Below are positions 31,077 through 42,492 of a stretch of 64,000 nucleotides of DNA, one piece after another; the first letter of the stretch is position 1, and every line of letters begins with the position of its first letter. A program made the translations under genes and the position numbers. Source of the DNA: Colocasia esculenta (Eukaryota > Streptophyta > Magnoliopsida > Alismatales > Araceae); assembly GCA_014218235.1 (NCBI GenBank), contig CM024755.1:37716713-37780712 (forward strand). Reading direction: 5' to 3'. Below the pieces are notes generated by a model. The model had not been told where the DNA came from. It saw nothing but the letters and a program-made list of their open reading frames with translations, and made no database searches.

Positions 31077-33388
31077 TGTAGCGTAGTGACCGTTCGGACT
31101 GAGGTTTAGTGGTTATGGTGGCCAGTTTGTGGCCTGTGGTTTGTGTTTGAGGTGTTTTCGTAGGTAGTTGGGCTTCGTGGGCCAAGAATTTGGGCCCAGG
31201 GCCACACAGGTTCACTATCTAAGAACGCGACAGAGCTGGACGTCGCGTTCTGAACGCGACGGTCCAGGGCGTCGCGTTCTTGTTACCGCCGTTTAGGGTT
31301 GTTCGGCTGCATGCCCTCCACGTGGCCGTGTAGGGCAACCGGCTGGCGACAGCGATGAGAAAGCGATGGACCATACCATCGCATTCTGGTCGCGACAGCC
31401 AGGTGCGTCACGTTCTCAACTCTGATGAGTTAAGAAGCTAGGTCGGCCAAACAGAGCTCAGAAAGCTCTGCTCGGCCAGGAGAATGGTTTTGCGACTTGT
31501 CCTTGGGTCATTCATGGTTTTGTGCTGGATTTGGCGTGGTCTCGTCGTGAGGATGTGCTACGGAGCGGGGGAAATGCCAGGTCGTTGTCGTTCTTCATGT
31601 ACTTCGCGTAGGTAGGAAGATTCCACCTTGTTTCTCATTATGGATGGTTAGTTAAGCATGTTTGATCCACTATATGAGTTGTAGATAGTAGATGGCATGC
31701 TAGTGTAATGGTTAAAGTATTTATAACTACTTTTTATGGACGTTTGCATAGTTTGCATGGGGATTCCGGAGATGGAACCCCGATTTTGGGTCTTCGTCTG
31801 TGAAGGCGACGGACCCGGGTGTCGCGTTCAAAATGCGACTGCCCGACCCGTCGCGTTCTGCTTCAGAACACGCCGTATCAAGGCATCACGTTCTGAAGGC
31901 GACAGATGACCCTGTCACATTCAAGCTTCCGATGGCTATGAGTTTACACATGGTTACGTGATTATCAGATTGGTTCTATTTATTATTCCTAGCAATGGTA
32001 AGCGGTGCGTTGGCACAGGTCGGGATTGAGGAATGTGATATTCACGTGGTTTGTGTGTACGTGGTGAGTACTACGACGCCTACCATGGTTACCTCTCCAG
32101 TCAGGTACCCCAAGTTTTGTGTGAGCCAAGCACATTAGTGCTCGGGGTTTGTCCCGATACTTGTGTACTGTCGAGGTCTGTGTCATCTTCCTGGACATTG
32201 TCACTCTTGTGTAGAGTTGTATGTCCAGCTGAGGGAAAGATGGTAGAGGGACAACGACTCGTGCGAGTTTGTGTTTGTCGCTTGTAGCGCTCTCATGGTT
32301 GGAGGTTATGAACATCAGTAGACATACTGGGCCCTAGCTAGTTCTATTTTCCAGTGCCTCACTTAAGGGAGCTCGGGTCGGAGTCCCTAAAGGTGCCAGG
32401 CATGGGCCTGCGGTAGTGTGGTCCGCAGGTGTGGTGTCGGTTGGTCTCCGCAGTTTCTTCGCTTTGTTGTGGTGGAGCGGCAGCTGGACCTTTCGTCTGT
32501 GGCTGCGAGACGGAGAGGTAGTCTTGTGTGGTTTGTCCGGGTTAGTTGCTGGTGTCGCGAACCAGTCTTCGTTACCCGAGTGTGGCGTTACTCTACTTTA
32601 GCTGGTACATTTGAACGAGGTTCTCCGTTTATTTATTAAAGGCTGATTTTTGTTAATAGATTGTGATAAATGTTATTTACAGCTTTAATATCATGTGTAG
32701 ATAGTTCTATAAATTACTTAGTGTAGCTTCCTGTTTCTACACTTTGTGAGTTTAGCTTTATACGACTTTTGGGGGAGTTTCCCTACTGAGCCAGTGGCTT
32801 GTGAGACTCACCCCTACCCCTTTCAGGTGAGGGAGAGCAGGAGGCTTCCCGCCCTTCGTCTAGTTCGGAGCTACACCACAACGGAGTTGGGTCTGCACCA
32901 CTAGTAGTGTAATCTTTACTTTTTGTTCACCTCAGGGTATGCCCCAGGTTGCTATACTTTGTACTTAACTCTAGTTGAGAACTGGCTATGTATATTTCAT
33001 GTAAATATTTGTGAGATGTGAAATCTTGTATGTATTAAGCTGTTTTCTTTATATTTCTACGGACATGTGATTGATATCCCTTGCAAGGCTACAGCTCGTT
33101 CGCGGGAGGCGGAGTCGGATCAAGCTCGTTATTAGGTTAACGGGTTTGAACGGCAAGGACCGCTACATATCTTATACTCTTGTGGTTGTCTTTTATATTC
33201 TTACTGGACACGTGTGTGAGCTATCCTTTGCGAGACTATGGTCTGTTTGCAGGAGGCAGGTCTAGATATGGAGCATTTTCTGGCATAACTATCCAGAGTC
33301 GCTATAGTTGGGATCATAGCATGGTTCAGTTAGAATATGAAAAGACATTAAGGTTACAATGTTCCAAGACATTGTTTAATATCCACTG
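31077..33388 (+). repeat. G1 3' LTR
   Basis: Begins TGTAGCGTAGTGACCG. The end near 33388 is inferred from a TGGTAGTAAG sequence at 33390. It holds a cluster of GAACGCGAC/GTCGCGTTC inverted repeats (31224-31285, 31385-31410, 31805-31915) and an internal duplication (about 33058-33130 against 33197-33270). The phrase GTGAGACTCACCCCTACCCC at about 32798 recurs in related form in the C2-type LTRs. Confidence 0.75.
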
Positions 33389-36196
33389 CTGGTAGTAAGT
33401 ATGTGGTTTCATGTGATTTTCGTGTGTGTTTTCTTGAGTATATATTGAGTACATGTGTTATGTGGTGTTAGTAGTTGTTAGTGGTTTGTTGTGAATTGGT
33501 TTGGTAAGCAGCGAAAGTTGAGAAAGAATTGATAAATTCAGTTGTGATATTCAGCAAAGGTAAAATTGTTTTCTGAGAAGGATATAATCTAATGTGATGA
33601 AGGTATTTTTAGTGAAGTAGTGGATCAGCAGAAACAATTATATTGCAATGGTTATGTATATGTGTAAAAGGAATTTGCTATGGATGTAACTATGTAATGG
33701 AATTATAGAGAACATAGTGTGGTAGTGTGGAGCAGTGTTGTGTTGAAAATTGTCAGATGTAAAGGATTGAGAAAATTTGGTGGAGGTAATTGGTATGTCT
33801 GTGACTTGTGTCAGTGAGTATTGAGAAGTAGTTTAGATGATAATGTGGTTAGTGATATGGAAGATTTTAGATGATTAGGTGGTTCAGATCAGCTTCAGAT
33901 GAGGCATTAGTAAGTAGAAGAGAAATGACTTGTGATAGCGAGACTAAGTGTATTTTGTGATCAGAAATGTTTATCAATGTTAGAAGAATTTGTTTAGAGT
34001 TATGAAGAAGTGCAGGAATGAGAATTTTTTATTAAAGAAAGAGTAAGTGAAAAGGTTGTTGAGCTGGAAAGGACTTCTGAGACTAGTTAAGGGTAAGTAA
34101 TAAGAATGTAAATGGCAATTTTGGATGGTGATTTGTTATTGTTAGCAAAAACATTTGTTATATGTTGCAGTGTTGCAGAAACATTTTGTGATATTTTGTA
34201 GAGATGTTCATTGTATTGTAATAGTTAAGGCAATGTAATGGTATAAGGTTAGAAAGATAAGTGGTGTTAGCATTACTGAAGCAAGATTTAGAGATTTAGC
34301 TAGATCAAATCAGACGTCAAGAAAGGTGTTTCAACTTTTGAGAATTTGGGATTAAGATTTTCAATAAAGAGGGTGAAATGGAAGGAGATAGCAAAAGACT
34401 GGTTCAGGAAAGAGAAGGAATGAGGAATGGTAGTTTTAATAGATAAGGATTTGTAAAGAATGGATGTGTTACTAAGGATTAAAAAAATTTGGGCAAGATT
34501 TACATTTGGATTACAAGATTGTCAGTTTCAGCAACTATGTTATGGCAGTAATGGTTTCAATGAATAAGAATATAGAGGTGGTAGCAGAGTACACTAAGGG
34601 AAAATGAAAGAATATGGAATTTAGTGAGATTATTTATTTCAGTGGAAAAGAGCTTAGTTGCATAGTGTAGGTTATGTAATGGAAAGAGAAATGTAAAAAA
34701 AAAAGGGAATGCAAAATGTTTAAGTTTCTAGTGTTTTAGTCAGAAATTTATGTATGGTAAAGGAATAATTAAAGGATTTTGTTTAGCTTAGTTGACTATG
34801 GCAGTGGTCAGAAGGTATGTTTATGACCAGTTAGTAATGATATTTAGAAAGAGGTCAAAGAATGATTAGCGAAATGTCAGGAAGTATGAAAAGACAGTCA
34901 TGGCAATTGTTCACAGGCAACTATTTGCAAGGTAAAAGAATGCTACAGTTGTAAGTTAAAGGAATTGAGAAAGGAAAGGATACAAATGGTTTAGGTACAT
35001 GAAGGTAAATCTCAGTAAGTATGAAAGTCAACATGAAATAGTTAAGAATTAGTTGAGTAAACAAAATAAAAAGGCTCAGAAATATGTCATGCAGAGTTCA
35101 TGGAATTATAGTTAATTGAGTACAGGGTAAGTAAGCAGAGCATGCTTTAAGCCACTAGTTGAAAAGTTAGAACAAGTTAGTAGAGTTCACAGCAAACTAT
35201 GTATGGTATTTTCTAGGCAGTATAGTTCAGTAATTAGAGAAGCACAGAATTGCAGTGTTATGGTAACGTTGGCCTAGCATATGTTTTGTAAAGATTGAAT
35301 GAAAGTAGTACAGATAAACGAGTCACATCAAAGGATTAGAGATTTAGTTTGGTTCATGGATTAGATAATAGAGATTACAGTATTAAAAAAAATTTGTTGA
35401 TTGAAGGAGAATTTGAGGTATTTGCAGAGTTAAGTAAATAGAACGTTTGAAAAAGTATGATTTTAGATTGGCATGTCAATTATTGTTAATGTACGAAGTA
35501 AAGGAACAATTTGAGTCAGATAATTATTGTAGAATGGTAATAAGTGTTCCAGATAAGTGACTTAGTAAGTGAAAGTTAAACATGTTAGCAGAGTGAAGTA
35601 AGGAAAAGCCAAATAGTGGGTGCAAGCATGAAGCAATGGTCATAAATGAATATAATGAAGTTACAGTGAAAATGTGCAAGCAATTGTTGAAGCGGAAAAC
35701 ATATTGGTATAAAAGTACCACATATATAATATTTTAATTTTCTTCGAAGAATTGGCAGTTGAAAATATGAGTAAAATTGAGGTAGAGTTACAGTTAAGAA
35801 TAAGTCAGCACTGAAGAACAATATATTAGAAGATGGTTAGTATGGCAGAATAGTCAAAGGCAGCGGTTTATGGTAAAAGATTTTCAGCAAGCAAAATGGC
35901 ACAGAAAAGAATGTTGCAAACACAGTTAGGAAAATGTGAAAGCAGCTTGAGCCTAAGGAGATAAAGCACCTACAACAGGATAGTATTGCTCGAGCTATGA
36001 AAGGAAGTAAAAAAGAAAGAGAACAATAATGAATTGATTAAGGTAGGCAAAACAGAAAATATGAAGAGCAGTTTGAAGCCAGGAAATGTATCCTTTCTTG
36101 TTTTGTTGATGGCTTTATTTGTTTTTAGGTGGTAGTCCGACTTACCGTAGTTTCTTCCTAAATGTCGAGGATGACATTCCTTTTTAGGTGGTAGTA
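33389..36196 (+). mobile_element. G0, old relative of G1, internal region, heavily decayed
   Basis: No open frame of note; AT- and G-rich with stops everywhere. Faint likeness to the end of G1's RNase H is visible near 35455-35500 (GATTTTAGATTGGCATGTCAA ...). Its end carries the same pre-LTR phrase as G1 (36158-36196) followed by a related LTR, so it is best read as the old internal region into which G1 inserted. Domain assignment is weak. Confidence 0.5.
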
Positions 36197-37069
36197 ATGT
36201 AGCGTTGCGGCTGTTTGGATTCGAGTTTAATGGTTGTGGTGTAGTGCTCTTGGACAATGTGTGGTCGTTGAGCCTTGGTTGTGGTTTCTGTGCAGGGAGT
36301 GGGTGTTATGGGCCGGAAATCTAAACTCAAATAGCCCATTGGTTCTCTAGTTGAGAATGTGTTGGCCATGTATGTCATGTTATGAACACGACAGTTTCTT
36401 GCATCATGTTCTCAATACTGCATCTTTTGGTTCTTCAGTCACCTGAGTGGCGCATGGCACATCGGGCTTCTGAACACGCCAGCTAGGGGTGTCGAGTTAT
36501 GAATGTGATGGCCTCCTACGTCACGTTCTTGATTCTGGTTTCATTAAATCCTTTGACGGCCAAACAGAGCAGGGGAAGCTCTATCTGGCCAGGGGAAGGA
36601 TGTTGTGGTGATTTTCTGGCAATTTCGATCTTGGAGCTTGTGCTTCGGCGTGGTTTTGGCATATGGAAGTTGCTCATAGTGTGGAGAACATCGATCGAGC
36701 CTTGTTCTTCGAGTTCTTCTTGTTGGTAGGGACTTTCTATCTTTTACTTGCGTTCTTTGAATGGTTTAAAGCATGTTAGGCATAAATCGATGTATAGAGG
36801 TATTCATGGTATGGTTTAGTTGGTTTGTAGAAGCATGGTTTGCATGGAAATGAGATTTTGAAGTGATTTCTATGTGAAAACCGTATAATAGGGTTTCTAT
36901 CTATGAAGGCGATGGGTTAGGGCGTCGTGTCCATGTCGTGACGGTATACCCCGTCACATTCCGCTTTGTGAACACAGTATGTCGGGCAGTCACGTTCTTA
37001 ATGCGGTAGTAGCCTCCGTCGCGTTCGTGTGTTTGATTGCGATCTGTCGAGCTATTGCATTATTAATGT
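36197..37069 (+). repeat. G0 3' LTR, left part
   Basis: TGTAGCGTTGCGGCTGTTTGG ... parallels the G1 LTR through the GGGCC box, the CGCGAC/GTCACGTTC cluster (36388-36530 and 36905-37025) and the intervening text, but with many differences, so it is an older or different subfamily member. Cut off by S1 at 37070. Confidence 0.7.
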
Positions 37070-37289
37070 TGTTGGGTTATGGTTTTGTAAATAACCATAA
37101 TTATTGTTTTGATGATGATTGATTTAATATGTTTTGATGCTGACATAATCATGATTCATCTTGTGACATCATAATATCATTAGTATGTTGATGTATTTAA
37201 GTGCTTTCATGTTGCATATTATTTGATTCTTGTTTGCAATTCATAGATTGACTGGCCACATTGAAATCTTGCTGAAATGAACATTAGAT

Positions 37290-37920
37290 GTTCACTTTTG
37301 GTCGTAATCAGCCGAAGCATAGACTTCGGATGTACAGTTTTGGTTGTAGTCAGACGAAGTGGAACTTCGTCATATACAAATATACGAAGCTAAGCTTCAG
37401 ATATGATGAACTCACTTCGACTGATCATGACTATTTTATCATTGTGCCTTCGGATGTTTGAATTTGTTCTTTGTCAGTCGAAGCAGAACTTTGTCATATA
37501 CAGAGCTGGACTTCAGATATGACGAAGTCACTTCAACTGATCATGACTATTTTATCACCGTGCCTTCGGATGTTCAAATTTGTTCTTTGTTAGTCGAAGC
37601 AGAACTTTGTCATATGCGAAGTTGGACTTCGGATATGACGAAGTGGAACTTCATCATATACGAAGCTAAGCTTCAGATATGACGAAGTCACTTTGACTTA
37701 TTTAGACTAAATTCAACACTGACTTTGGATGTTCTCAATTGCTCTTTGTCATACGAAGTGGAACTTTGTCATATACAAAGATGGACTTCAGATATAACGA
37801 AGTGGAACTTTGTCATATACAAAGCTAAGCTTCGGATATGATGAAGTCACTTCGACTGATGAAGACCATTTTTATAATGTCTTCGGATGTCTATGTTTAA
37901 ACCTTGCCAGTCAAAGTGTT
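37290..37920 (+). repeat. CTTCG/CGAAG repeat array in S1 LTR
   Basis: Phrases such as GATATGACGAAGTCACTTCG, CTGATCATGACTATTTTATC and CAGTCGAAGCAGAACTTTGTC recur; the CTGATCATGA word is at 37421 and 37537, a 116-bp step. Many ACTTCG and CGAAGT halves are complementary and lie close together, as in AAGCTAAGCTT. Confidence 0.85.
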
Positions 37921-38259
37921 GAGTATTCATGTTGCAGCCTTGACTCCGATTTCTTAAAAATCGATGTTTGACTCCAAATTCTTGACAATTGATGTAGACT
38001 TCAACTTTCTGATAGTCGATATTAATAGTCTATCAGACATTGATTGCTTCATGTTTAAACATCGATTGTCATAACATGGATTGTCAACAACTTAAACATG
38101 GATTACCTTATGGTTAAGATCAATTGTCATAACATCGATTACTTTTTTCTCTGAACACTTAAGATGCCTTCTGTGCAAGATGTCATGTGATGTGCATGTG
38201 TCTTACTTAGGGTACTGGGTGCTCATGCATTCCCAGGTACGAGGTCACATAATTAGGGC

Positions 38260-38267
38260 TATAAATA
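38260..38267 (+). promoter_or_regulatory. TATA box in S1 LTR
   Basis: GGGCTATAAATAAGCCC, itself a short inverted repeat, followed by a purine-rich stretch typical of a transcribed leader. Confidence 0.65.
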
Positions 38268-38772
38268 AGCCCTTGTCCATTGTGAAAGGCGTGCGGCTAA
38301 AAAGGAGAAGTGTCCAGAAGTAGTGGAAAGGAGCGAGAAAATGCAGAGCTCTGAAAGAGGAGTAGAGCACCGCCGCCAAGAAGAAAGAGAAGAAGAAGAA
38401 GGATAAGAAGAGAAGAAGCTCGTGAATTCTTTGTTTTTCTTCCTGATCTGGAGATCCAATTTTAGAGGAGAAGTATCTAGATCTTTGAATTTCATTGAAG
38501 TGCAGTTGTTCTCTAACAGAGGAGAGCACATGCAAAGGTTCTTCATATGTGTGTGTGTGTGTTTGAGAGTTGATTGATTTGCACAAGCATTCTGTGCTGA
38601 TTAATCTCTATCAAAGAGTGTGTCTGATCGTGTGTGTGTGCCTTCAGTGGTTTACTCAAGTGCGTGGACTGAGCCGTCGTGCTGTTAAGTGTGTGTGTGT
38701 GTTGTATCTCTTTTACGAGATAGTGTGTGGTTTAATCCTCACACTGATGAGGGGTGGATTTAGGAATCACTT

Positions 38773-40630
38773 ATGTGATCTCTGATGAATCTATATCTGA
38801 AATGTTTGCTAGGTTCATGGTAATTGTTAATAGACTGAAAGGATTAGGTAAGGATTACACTGATGCTGAGCTAGTAAGAAAAATCATTCGATCTTTATCT
38901 CATGCATAGCATACTAAGGCAACTGTCATCGATGATTCTATGGACTTATCTAAAATCTCTCTAGATGAGCTCATAGGATAACTGATGACTTATGAAATAA
39001 ATTGGAAATGAACTGATGAACACATGCTAAAGGCTAAACCAACCGCACTTAAAGCCTCAACAAGTGGAAAAGACAAAGAAAACAAAATTAATATTTTTGA
39101 ATCATCTGAATCTGATGAGGATGAAATTGCCCTCATCCCCATATAGTTTAGAAAATTTTTGGCATCAAGAATTGGAAAACACCATGGAAAATACAATAAA
39201 TCTATTGGCAAGAAACAATTTCCATCTTCATTTTCGCATCTAAATAGAAATGACAAGAAAACTGATAATATGATTCTATGTTACAAGTGAAATAAGCCAG
39301 GACACATGAAAGGTGAGTGTTTTGAATTCAAAAGAGACATGAGCAAGAAGTATAGGAAGGGTATCAAGACAAAAAAGCCAAAAGCAATGGTAGCAACCTT
39401 GTAAGATGAAGACCAGAATGAAGAAAAAGAAGACAATTCCTCAAGTTCTGAAGATGAGGAAGTATGCTTTATGGCCAACAGTAGTGACAGCAAGGTAAGC
39501 TCTTCTTTTGAAGAATACACTGTTGATGATTGTCAAGATGCTTATGCCACTTTAGTTGAAAAATGTTTTGAAATAAGAAAAGAAAATAAATATCTAAAAA
39601 GGAAAATTGAAAATGTTATGCATGATACTTCTCTAGCAAGTAGAATGTTTGAACTTGAAAAGGAAATTTCTGAATTTATTGATGAAAGAGAAGTAATGCT
39701 AGATGAATTGGATAAATTTAAAATCATGTCTCAAAAGGCTAATAATGAAATTGAAAAATTGATAGAGAAAATTGAAATGCAACAAAAGGAAAAACAACAT
39801 GCAATTGATGAAATTGAAAAACATAATAAATTGTTGAATGAAAAGAATCAAGTGATAAAGAATTTCATAAAAGGAAAAGAAAATCTTGATGCCTTGTTGG
39901 GCCTTAAAATGAATGCTCAAAAGCATGGACTGGGATTTGCCACAGAAGAACCAACTAGAAATAAAGCATCTGAGAAGAAAGAAAACCCTTCCAAAATACC
40001 TTTGATAAAGTTTGTTAAAAGCAATAGTTCAGAAAAAAAAACAATTATCAAAGAAAACATCTGAAATAGTCAAAAACAAGAATACAAATAATGTATCAAA
40101 TTAGAAGAAACCGATCAGGTCGACACATGCTGCAGAGAGGCCGACACAGGTTAGCTATAAGCTGAAATTTTTTGCCACTGTGTCAACACACAATCAACAT
40201 AGGTGGACCTATCCGTTTCTAAAAAACAAAAAGATGATAAACAAAAATCTGAAAAAATATAAAAATGTAAAACACATTTTCATAATGTTGATTGGAAGTC
40301 CAAAACATCATATCAATCTAATTTGATTAATTCTTGGAATCAATGGTACCTAGTCCTCATTGGTATAAGTCACATTCATTCTATCCAAGTTTTCCAAGAT
40401 ATCAACAGAACTTTTGGTCTTCATTTCCATACATGAACAATCATACCAAAATGCATAATTTCCATGCTTGTGAAAGGAAAAACACTGGTGTTTTTATTCC
40501 AAATCATAATGTCAAATTGCCAAATAGGGAAGTCATTTCAGAGGTGAAAGCCAAAATAAAAATTACTCAAATGTGGGTTAGGAAAGATTTGCTATTTTTG
40601 CTCAATCAAACTGATGGTCCCAACAATGTT
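38773..40630 (+). pseudogene. gag: S1 gag, N-terminally truncated
   Basis: Opens in mid capsid: EMFARFMVIVNRLKGLGKDY, LVRKIIRSLSHA. A TAG at about 38908 fits a lost Trp, then SMDLSKISLDELIG. The knuckle reads CYK-stop-NKPGHMKGEC, the second Cys codon being TGA. A continuous 197-codon block at 39471-40064 is acidic then strongly coiled coil (RMFELEKEISEFIDEREVML, NEIEKLIEKIEMQQKEKQ), as in SIRE-type gag. Further degenerate sequence leads through FYPSFPRYQQNFWSSFPYMN to the protease. No start codon or leader remains. Confidence 0.85.
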
Positions 40631-40639
40631 TGAGTACCA

Positions 40640-42492
40640 AAATCTCTTCTCCTCTAATTTGATATGTGCAGGAAAGCTGTGCACCTAGTTCAAATGTGTG
40701 ATATCTTGATAGTGGGTGTTCACGGCACATGACGAGAGACAGAACAAAGTTCACATGTCTGATTGAAAAGGAAGGAGAATCTGTCACATTTTGAGGTAAA
40801 AATAAAGGAAAAATAATTAGATCTGGAAAGCTTGGTAAATCCTCCTCAAACTTAATTGAAAATGTTATGTTAGTTGATGGTTTGGATTACAATTTGTTGA
40901 GTATTAGTCAATTGTGTGACAAAGGTCACAAAGTTATTTTTGAGACAAACTCTTGCAAAATAATTGACTCCTCATCTGAAAAAATAATCTTCTTTGGAAA
41001 AAGAGATAACAATGTTTACTTGATAAATGTTAACAAAATTTTTGATGAAACATCTATTTGGTTGCTAATAAAAATGAAATTGCGTGGACATGACATAAGA
41101 GGCTTGGTCATACAAGTTTCAACACCGTGAATAAACTCATAAGGCTAAATCTGGTTAAAGGACTTCCTGAATCTTTTCCTAATGTTGAAAATCAAGTTGT
41201 GGGATATGTGTTCAAGAAAAGCAAACCAAGAAATCTTTTAAGATCTTCAATGATGTACTCACTACTAAGCCACTAGAATTACTTCACATGGACCTTTTTG
41301 GTCCAACAAGAATTCTCAGTCTTAGTGGCAAACATTATGGATTTGTCATCATTGATGATTTTACTAGATTTACTTGGGTTATCTTTCTATCCCACAAAAG
41401 TGAAACCTGTCAAGAATTCAAGAAATTTTGTAACACTGCCTTAATGGGATTTTCACACAAAATAAGGTCTATTTTGACCGATCATGGTGGTGAATTTGAA
41501 AATAAGGCTTTTTCTTATTTATGTGTTGAGTTGAGCATTTTTCACAGATTCTCTTCTCCAAGAACTCCAAAACAAAAAAGAGTTGTGGAAAGAAAGAATA
41601 GAACTCTTATGAAAATGGCTAGATCCATGCTCTTGGAAAGAAAACTGCCCAAATCGTTCTGGGCTGAAGCTATGAGATACAGCAAATCATATTTTGAATA
41701 GAGCATTGGTTAGACCACAAATCAGAAAAACTCCCTATGAACTCTTGAAAAATAAAAAACCCACCTTGTCTTACTTTAAGATTTTTTGTTGCAAATGTTA
41801 TATATATAACAACAATCAAGAAAACCTTAATAAATTTGATGCTAAGAGTGTTGAAGCTATTTTTCTTGGTTATTCTAAAAAATCTAGAGCATATAAAGTC
41901 TACATTCTGAAGAATAAAATTGTGAAAGAATCTCCACATATAGTCTTTGATGAAAGCTCTTATAATTCTGATGGTTCTATTTCATACAGGACTCTACAAA
42001 ATGCAGAAGAAGATGATATTATTGTTGAATATTCACCAACTGTTGAGGAGCATGAGGGAGCCTCTGAAAATCTGAACAATCCAGCACCTACCACATGTGG
42101 ATCAAGTAATATTGTTCTAGAACTAAATAAACTCAAGAGGCAATTTCTGAACTCAAGACTTTTAAAAGATCATCCTATTGAGAATGCAGTTGGTAACTTG
42201 CAAGATAGAGTTAGAAATAGATCATCTTTTCAGAATGTAATAATTGAAGGCCGTTTGACACTACTTTCCCAAATTGAACCTAAGTCTATTGATGAAGCTC
42301 TAACTAGTGAAGACTGGGTCAATGCAATGCATGAAAAACTTCATCAATTTGACAGAAACAATGTGTGGGAATTAGTACCAAAGCCTAATGACCAGTCTGT
42401 CATTGGCACTAGATGGGTCTTCCAAAATAAATCGAATGAAGACGGGTAAGTCATTAGAAATAAAGCTTGACTAGTTGCAAAGGGGTACAACC
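40640..42492 (+). pseudogene. pol: S1 protease, integrase and start of RT
   Basis: Protease motif YLDSGCSRHMTRDRTKF at about 40702-40750, followed by MLVDGLDYNLLSISQLCDKG (40867). Integrase: LLHMDLFGPTRILSLSGKHY (41280), SILTDHGGEFENKAFSYL, RVVERKNRTLMKMARSMLL; the three acidic positions are kept. The end of integrase (TPYELLKNKKPTLSYFKIFC, VEAIFLGYSKKSRAYKVYIL) is in another frame at 41694-42030. RT begins SIDEALTSEDWVNAMHEKLH and WELVPKPNDQSVIGTRWVFQ, then stops. At least two frameshifts (near 41130-41288 and 41690). Confidence 0.9.

Larger units (their letters stand above)
37070..38772 (+). repeat. S1 5' LTR, 3' end deleted
   Basis: Starts TGTTGGGTTATGGTTTTG. It runs into mid-gag sequence near 38772 without any primer-binding site, so the LTR end, leader and gag start are lost. 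Purine-rich leader-like sequence at 38300-38420 and TGTGTG runs at 38550-38700. Confidence 0.75.
37070..42492 (+). mobile_element. S1, Ty1/copia SIRE-type element, left part
   Basis: LTR start TGTTGGGTTATGG, CTTCG repeat array, TATA box, then gag without its N-terminal third, protease, integrase and the first part of RT. It is interrupted at about 42492 in the RT phrase VAKGYN by S2. The long gag tail with coiled coil and the lysine-rich knuckle region point to the SIRE/Maximus lineage. Right half not in window. Confidence 0.85.
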
